DNA of 7,238 nt from NCBI GenBank assembly GCA_023430285.1, contig JAEZAV010000127.1, forward strand, positions 1 to 7,238. Reading direction: 5' to 3'. Shown one piece after another: positions 3,594 to 7,238 of this stretch (position 1 is its first letter; each line of letters opens with the position of its first letter). The notes below the pieces were generated by a model. The model saw nothing but the letters and a program-made list of their open reading frames with translations. It ran no database searches and was not told the DNA's origin. Position numbers and translations under genes: made by a program. This DNA comes from Methanobacteriota archaeon. GTDB taxonomy: Archaea > Methanobacteriota > Methanobacteria > Methanobacteriales > Methanobacteriaceae.

Positions 3594-4727
3594 TTATTCA
3601 ATACCCTTGAGTCTCAGAGCATCATGTAACAGGGAGTTTCCATCACAAAGATAGCAATGATTCTCAGTGCCCCATGGAACTTTATGTTTGTAAACTATCT
3701 CGGCAGCTTCCAGTATAGTTTCATAGTACCATTCTGCAGAAGGTGCCCTATGACCTTCAAGTTTAGAACCGGGATTTGGAGCCCAAACAAATGGAATTAC
3801 ATTGGCTCCTATTAAAGATAATTCATTTATACCCTCTAAAAATGATTTCTTCGGTTCTAGGCCCATCACCATTGCCACGTAAACGTTTCCCTTTCCAAAT
3901 ATGCTCACTGCTTTGGTTATTGATTCAATGAATTCATCGTGGGATGTTACAGAAGATTTTCCTGGACAAATAGCTTTGAAATAATTTTCATCCCAAACCT
4001 CCATGCTGAAACCCAATGCCTGAATCCCTGTATCATAATATCGCTGAATGTTTTCACCCTTGGCTGGAGCTGGGAGAATAACACCTGGAACTCTATCAAA
4101 TCCAGTGTGCTTTTTTATAGAACCAATGATCTGTGAAACCACCTCAACTTCCTTTCCACTTATGTAACATCCTCCTGTGATGTTCACATGATTGACCTTA
4201 CCTTCTTTAAAGGCTGCAGCAGCTACTTCACCAATATCTTCAGCATCCTTTTTTCTTATGACTGAATTATAGGTTTTTGATGTGGATACCAAGTTACAGA
4301 ATCCACACTGTTTATCATCCTTGAAGTTTGAACAGTAGTTTTGGAAGCAGAAAAATAAACAATCATCACCACCTATCTGGCCAATTTTAACCATATCCTT
4401 TCCATTGGATGTTTGTTCGTTGTAGTAGTCGGGTCTTTCCATCCACTCAACTTCACAAACCTTTTTGTCGTTAAAGTAAAGTATTAAACCATCCTCTTCC
4501 TTCCTAACATTGTAGGGTGATCTTGAATTTAATCTGTACTGAACAACAGTTCCATCTGGCAGATAGAAGTCATCTGGAAGTTTTAAATCGGTATGATTTT
4601 CAAAATCCCATCCAAACAAACCATGGTTCTGTTCCTTAAAACTCACTCCCAGCCCTTTCAAACTTTCCTCATCTGAACGTATGCCTTGTGTGAGCAGATC
4701 TGCTTTCAATAGTAAGTAGTTAACCAT
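3594..4727 (-). CDS. Radical SAM protein linked to nitrogenase-like subunits
   Basis: The product is 377 residues; AAGGAGAT lies 6 bases before the ATG. Residues 1-115 are an uncharacterised N-terminal domain. A cysteine-rich block follows: C123, C127, C132, C141 and C144. C132-x8-C141-x2-C144 (CSNF...CGFC) is the likely ligand set for the SAM-binding 4Fe-4S cluster, a widened form of the usual Cx3Cx2C. NITGGC (182-187) matches the radical SAM glycine motif region. Repeating beta-alpha segments (GVILPAP, GFSMEVWD, VYVAMVMGLEP, VIPFVWAPNPG) fit a TIM-barrel core. A C-terminal HCYLC (C358, C361) could bind a second cluster. It lies 91 bases after the NifK-like gene and 19 before the SMR gene. 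It lacks the look of NifB; a role in maturing a cofactor of the nitrogenase-like enzyme, or acting on its substrate or product, is inference from position. Confidence 0.85.
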   Translation of the reverse strand: MVNYLLLKADLLTQGIRSDEESLKGLGVSFKEQNHGLFGWDFENHTDLKLPDDFYLPDGTVVQYRLNSRSPYNVRKEEDGLILYFNDKKVCEVEWMERPDYYNEQTSNGKDMVKIGQIGGDDCLFFCFQNYCSNFKDDKQCGFCNLVSTSKTYNSVIRKKDAEDIGEVAAAAFKEGKVNHVNITGGCYISGKEVEVVSQIIGSIKKHTGFDRVPGVILPAPAKGENIQRYYDTGIQALGFSMEVWDENYFKAICPGKSSVTSHDEFIESITKAVSIFGKGNVYVAMVMGLEPKKSFLEGINELSLIGANVIPFVWAPNPGSKLEGHRAPSAEWYYETILEAAEIVYKHKVPWGTENHCYLCDGNSLLHDALRLKGIE

Positions 4728-4741
4728 AATTGTATCTCCTT

Positions 4742-4790
4742 AAAAAAAATGTTGTAAAATGGGGATTTTCGACGATCAAAAAACCCCATT
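4742..4790 (-). terminator. Hairpin followed by T8 between the NifK-like and radical SAM genes
   Basis: AATGGGG and CCCCATT (4758-4764 and 4784-4790) pair fully. Inside, after one T-T mismatch, TTTTT-GA pairs with TC-GAAAA, leaving a 3-base loop, so the whole 33-base element folds. On the minus strand a T8 tract (4742-4749) follows 8 bases later, just before the radical SAM ribosome binding site. It probably lowers read-through or sets an RNA end, giving less radical SAM than enzyme. Confidence 0.55.
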
Positions 4791-4818
4791 AATACTTTGT
4801 TTATAACTTTTCAAACCA

Positions 4819-6174
4819 TTACAGTGGTCCTGCAAAGTTCTTCATGTAATCTTCTATTAATCTCAATCCACCGTGGTAACCTGCGTAACTGTCATCAAGG
4901 ATGACTCTATCATACGCTGGGAAACCTACTGTCACAGAAAGAGCATCAAGTTCATCCAGTGCAGTTGGTGCTTCAAGAGAACTTGCAAATAATAGTTGGA
5001 ATGGTCTGTCTCTCAACTTTTCCCTGGCTTCATAGGAATCTGGTTCGAATACTATGTCAGGTAAGTTGGCTATCTCAAGATCTTCTGTGAGTGCTTTTAT
5101 TATGCTTTCCCTATATTCTTCAGGTGGATTGTCTGTTATTTCTATAATATCTGGAAGCAAACCAAGTTCATTGACTAAGAAATTCGTAATGTTTATAGCT
5201 GCATTAGTATCTGCTACAACAGCGAAGTATGCATGTGTGTAAACAATAAGAAGCATATCTCCAGAATATTCTATGAACCTGTAGGTTCTAAGTTCCTTTT
5301 CCTCTATTAAATTCTCAACAACATCTTCAGGTACATTCAATGTTTTTCCAATTGTTCTTAGAAATTTGCTGGTTTGTTTGGGGCCAACTGGAACACTTGG
5401 AAATGTGATGTAGGGTGTTCCAAATTTTTCTTCCAGCTTCTTTGCTGCCCTGTGGCCATTCCATGTGGAGAGTACAATATTATATTCTGCCTCAGGAATT
5501 GCTTTTAACTTCTCAAAGCCATCAGGTTCTGTGAAAAGTATGTTAGCCTTTAAACCTATCTTGGCCAGTAATTTTTTTATGACGTAGAGCTCGTTTTTCC
5601 AGAATATGTGCTGATGGGGCACTACTCCTAAAATATTCACAACCCCTTTCTTGACAGTTTGTTTGGTTAAAATTTGATCTATTAAAGCTTCGAAGAACAA
5701 TTCATAGCCTTCATAGGAATTTCCATTGAAACCTGGTGCATTGATATGTAGAATAGGTACTTCATCCTCAAATTCCCTGATTACAGCCTCAATATCGTCA
5801 CCAATTAATGCTGGAATACATCCTGAAATTAAGGCAAAAGCATCTCCCTTCATGACTTCGCTGGATGCCTTTATGAGTTCTCTGAGTTTGTTTTCTCCAC
5901 CAAATATCACATGTTCTTCAACTAGTCCTGTAGTTGGTGTGCTGGTACCTCCGAAGGGCCCACCTGCATTTTGTCCACCGGCATAGAGCTGTCCAAACAG
6001 CTGCCCCAAACCGCATCCAAGTCCTGAATGTAAAAGTGGAACCAACCCATATACTCCTAATGCTGTTCCGTATGCTCCTCCCAGGGCGCATGAATATTTA
6101 GCAGCTTCAACAGAATCTGTTCCGTAGGGATCACTTGATTCTAGTTTTGTTTTATCATCTTCTATTATAGTCAT
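4819..6174 (-). CDS. Nitrogenase component-1-like protein, beta (NifK-like) subunit
   Basis: The product is 451 residues. AGGGGAG lies 6 bases before the ATG, inside the end of the upstream gene, with an ATGA overlap. It belongs to the nitrogenase component 1 superfamily (NifDK, NifEN, VnfDK, light-independent protochlorophyllide reductase, CfbD, methylthio-alkane reductase). Three cysteines match the NifK P-cluster ligands: C29 (KYSCALGG), C54 (SGLGCGLG) and C119 (SGCIPALIGDDIEAV). Other family marks are TPTTGLVEEHVIFGGENKL (79-97) and GFPAYDR near the C-terminus, as GFPLFDR in NifK. It lacks the long N-terminal extension of NifK. The enzyme would receive electrons from a NifH-like reductase, not in this window. 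Divergent motifs argue against ordinary dinitrogen-fixing NifK; the substrate is unknown. Confidence 0.9.
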   Translation of the reverse strand: MTIIEDDKTKLESSDPYGTDSVEAAKYSCALGGAYGTALGVYGLVPLLHSGLGCGLGQLFGQLYAGGQNAGGPFGGTSTPTTGLVEEHVIFGGENKLRELIKASSEVMKGDAFALISGCIPALIGDDIEAVIREFEDEVPILHINAPGFNGNSYEGYELFFEALIDQILTKQTVKKGVVNILGVVPHQHIFWKNELYVIKKLLAKIGLKANILFTEPDGFEKLKAIPEAEYNIVLSTWNGHRAAKKLEEKFGTPYITFPSVPVGPKQTSKFLRTIGKTLNVPEDVVENLIEEKELRTYRFIEYSGDMLLIVYTHAYFAVVADTNAAINITNFLVNELGLLPDIIEITDNPPEEYRESIIKALTEDLEIANLPDIVFEPDSYEAREKLRDRPFQLLFASSLEAPTALDELDALSVTVGFPAYDRVILDDSYAGYHGGLRLIEDYMKNFAGPL

Positions 6175-7238
6175 TTAGAGCTCCCCTTATCTAAGTAGTA
6201 GAGTGGATCTGGCTGTTCGTACCACCAATCTTTGTATGAATCACTGGTCTTCTCTTTCATGTTGATTTCGAATGTTTTGTTTTTCAGGGACTGTAACAAG
6301 AATTCACCGTATCTAACTGCACCAGCATAGCCAGCTTGTGTGCTGGGAATATCTGGATCTCCCCTCAATGCATGGAGTCTGGTTACGGATTTTTCCCTCT
6401 TGTATGCTCCACCCTGGAATGGGCATGTAAGTGCAATGTCAGGATCCTTTGTTCGCGTGATGTGTCCCTGTTCTGCGGCTTGGAAGGTGTTAACAAGTAC
6501 TTCAAAATCCCCAGTTTCTTCAACCATTCTTTCAAGATCATCAAGTATGATGTTATCAAAATCCTGTGTTAGGGCTGCAGATGATTTCAATCCAAGTTCA
6601 TCGAAGTAAGGTATCTGTGAGAGTAATCTACCCTGGCCAAGTGATCCTAAAACTTCAAGTTTTTCTCCGTTGCCCTTGAAATTTAAAAGTTCTTCTCTAA
6701 CGGCATTCAACTTAGGAACCCAAACTTGATGTTCTTCGGCTATTAATTCTTCAATTTCCTCTTCCCTATTCGTGTACTTTCCAATTTGTCTCAACCACTG
6801 ATCAGTGTTCTTAATACCAACAGGAGACGGATATAGGAAGTATGGTACTCCATATTTCTGTTTTAAACCTCTGCTGAGATAATCTGTAAATGTTGGGCAT
6901 AGTGGTGCTGTGACTGCGGCCTCTGAAAGTTTTTCAAATTGTTCCACAGTTGCAAATTCTGGCACAAAATTCACCCTGAGTCCAACCTTTCCAAGTAAAC
7001 GTTTAATTTCTAAACGATCCTGCCAGGTGTAGGACAGCATACTTGCAAAGTTGACTAAGTCTTCCTGTTTTTCTTCAGGTTCCTTTACAAGGTACTTCAG
7101 TACCCCATGCCAAAAGGCATCGTATCCTGTTTGTACCAGTCTTGATCTTACACCTTCACAGTGTACTGGTACTAATGTTGATTTGATTTGTGGTTGTAAT
7201 TCTGCTACTGCTCCTTCAATATCTTCTCCTATGACACC
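6171..7238 (-). CDS. Nitrogenase component-1-like protein, alpha (NifD-like) subunit, 5' end outside window
   Basis: 355 C-terminal residues are visible; the frame is open to the right edge, so the internal ATG at 7038-7040 is not the start. The first residues, GVIGEDIEGAV, match NifD just after its third P-cluster Cys (CPxGLIGDDI), so about 150 N-terminal residues are missing. PVHCEG (C27 of the visible part) matches PVRCEGFRG of NifD. APLCPTFTDYLSRGLKQKYGVPY (Cys codon 6897-6899) aligns with the NifD Cys275 region that binds the FeMo cofactor iron. RLHALRGD (His codon 6372-6374) lies where NifD has His442, with a slightly longer loop after it. The tail DWWYEQPDPLYYLDKG is aromatic-rich. It overlaps the beta subunit gene by 4 bases. 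Kept Cys and His ligands suggest a complex iron-sulfur cofactor, unlike CfbD-type enzymes. The alignment is by eye. Confidence 0.88.
   Translation of the reverse strand, partial: GVIGEDIEGAVAELQPQIKSTLVPVHCEGVRSRLVQTGYDAFWHGVLKYLVKEPEEKQEDLVNFASMLSYTWQDRLEIKRLLGKVGLRVNFVPEFATVEQFEKLSEAAVTAPLCPTFTDYLSRGLKQKYGVPYFLYPSPVGIKNTDQWLRQIGKYTNREEEIEELIAEEHQVWVPKLNAVREELLNFKGNGEKLEVLGSLGQGRLLSQIPYFDELGLKSSAALTQDFDNIILDDLERMVEETGDFEVLVNTFQAAEQGHITRTKDPDIALTCPFQGGAYKREKSVTRLHALRGDPDIPSTQAGYAGAVRYGEFLLQSLKNKTFEINMKEKTSDSYKDWWYEQPDPLYYLDKGSSK

Noticed and set aside
7038..7040. ATG as the start of the NifD-like gene
   Set aside because: The same frame continues without a stop to the right edge, and residues upstream (GVIGEDI, PVHCEG) align with NifD, so this Met is internal.
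4819..7238. Ordinary molybdenum nitrogenase nifDK or cofactor scaffold nifEN
   Set aside because: Cluster ligands are shared, but local motifs differ clearly from NifDK. All three P-cluster Cys in the beta subunit speak against NifEN, whose N subunit lacks some. Gene symbols were therefore left empty.

Overview
The window looks archaeal, most probably a methanogen of the Methanobacteriales (Methanobacterium-like). The support is low-GC DNA, archaeal TATA elements (TTTATATA and TTTTAAATA types), strong GGAGGTGA ribosome binding sites, T-run terminators, an isoleucine/asparagine-rich protein style, a short exported protein crowded with N-glycosylation sequons, and nitrogenase-superfamily genes. 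The genus is inferred; no marker gene is present.

Layout. Positions 1-814 hold most of a NitT/TauT-type ABC transporter ATPase on the minus strand. Its reading frame is intact, but no ATG, GTG or TTG precedes the Walker A motif; the expected start is ATA, and a 30-codon leader frame overlaps it. Positions 815-2433 are mainly regulatory DNA around one short gene, a membrane-anchored cupredoxin-like protein (1328-1723, minus) whose canonical copper ligands are largely replaced. This stretch holds seven perfect copies and one decayed copy of the palindrome AACGATCGTT, found nowhere else in the window. Three copies are fused to a TATA element in an 18-bp module. It also holds a candidate small structured RNA (three-way junction, 1958-2024), a 16-bp direct repeat and a leader hairpin. 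A plus-strand pair follows: a four-helix membrane protein (2434-2832) and a cysteine-containing HxlR-type regulator (2881-3219).

Converging on that pair is a minus-strand gene block reading from the right edge: a nitrogenase component-1 alpha-type (NifD-like) subunit (6171 to beyond 7238), a beta-type (NifK-like) subunit overlapping it by 4 bp (4819-6174), a hairpin plus T8 tract, a radical SAM protein (3594-4727), and a SugE/Gdx-type small multidrug resistance protein (3245-3574). The two nitrogenase-like subunits keep the visible P-cluster cysteines and candidate active-site cofactor Cys and His ligands, but look divergent from ordinary NifDK.

Reading of the whole (inference): the right half encodes an uncharacterised nitrogenase-like reductase with a dedicated radical SAM partner and possibly a cation exporter. 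The left half is a regulatory hub in which one DNA-binding protein could control the cupredoxin, the membrane protein/HxlR pair and whatever lies or once lay downstream of the tandem promoters at 1142-1233. Whether the ABC transporter supplies a substrate to the reductase is open.
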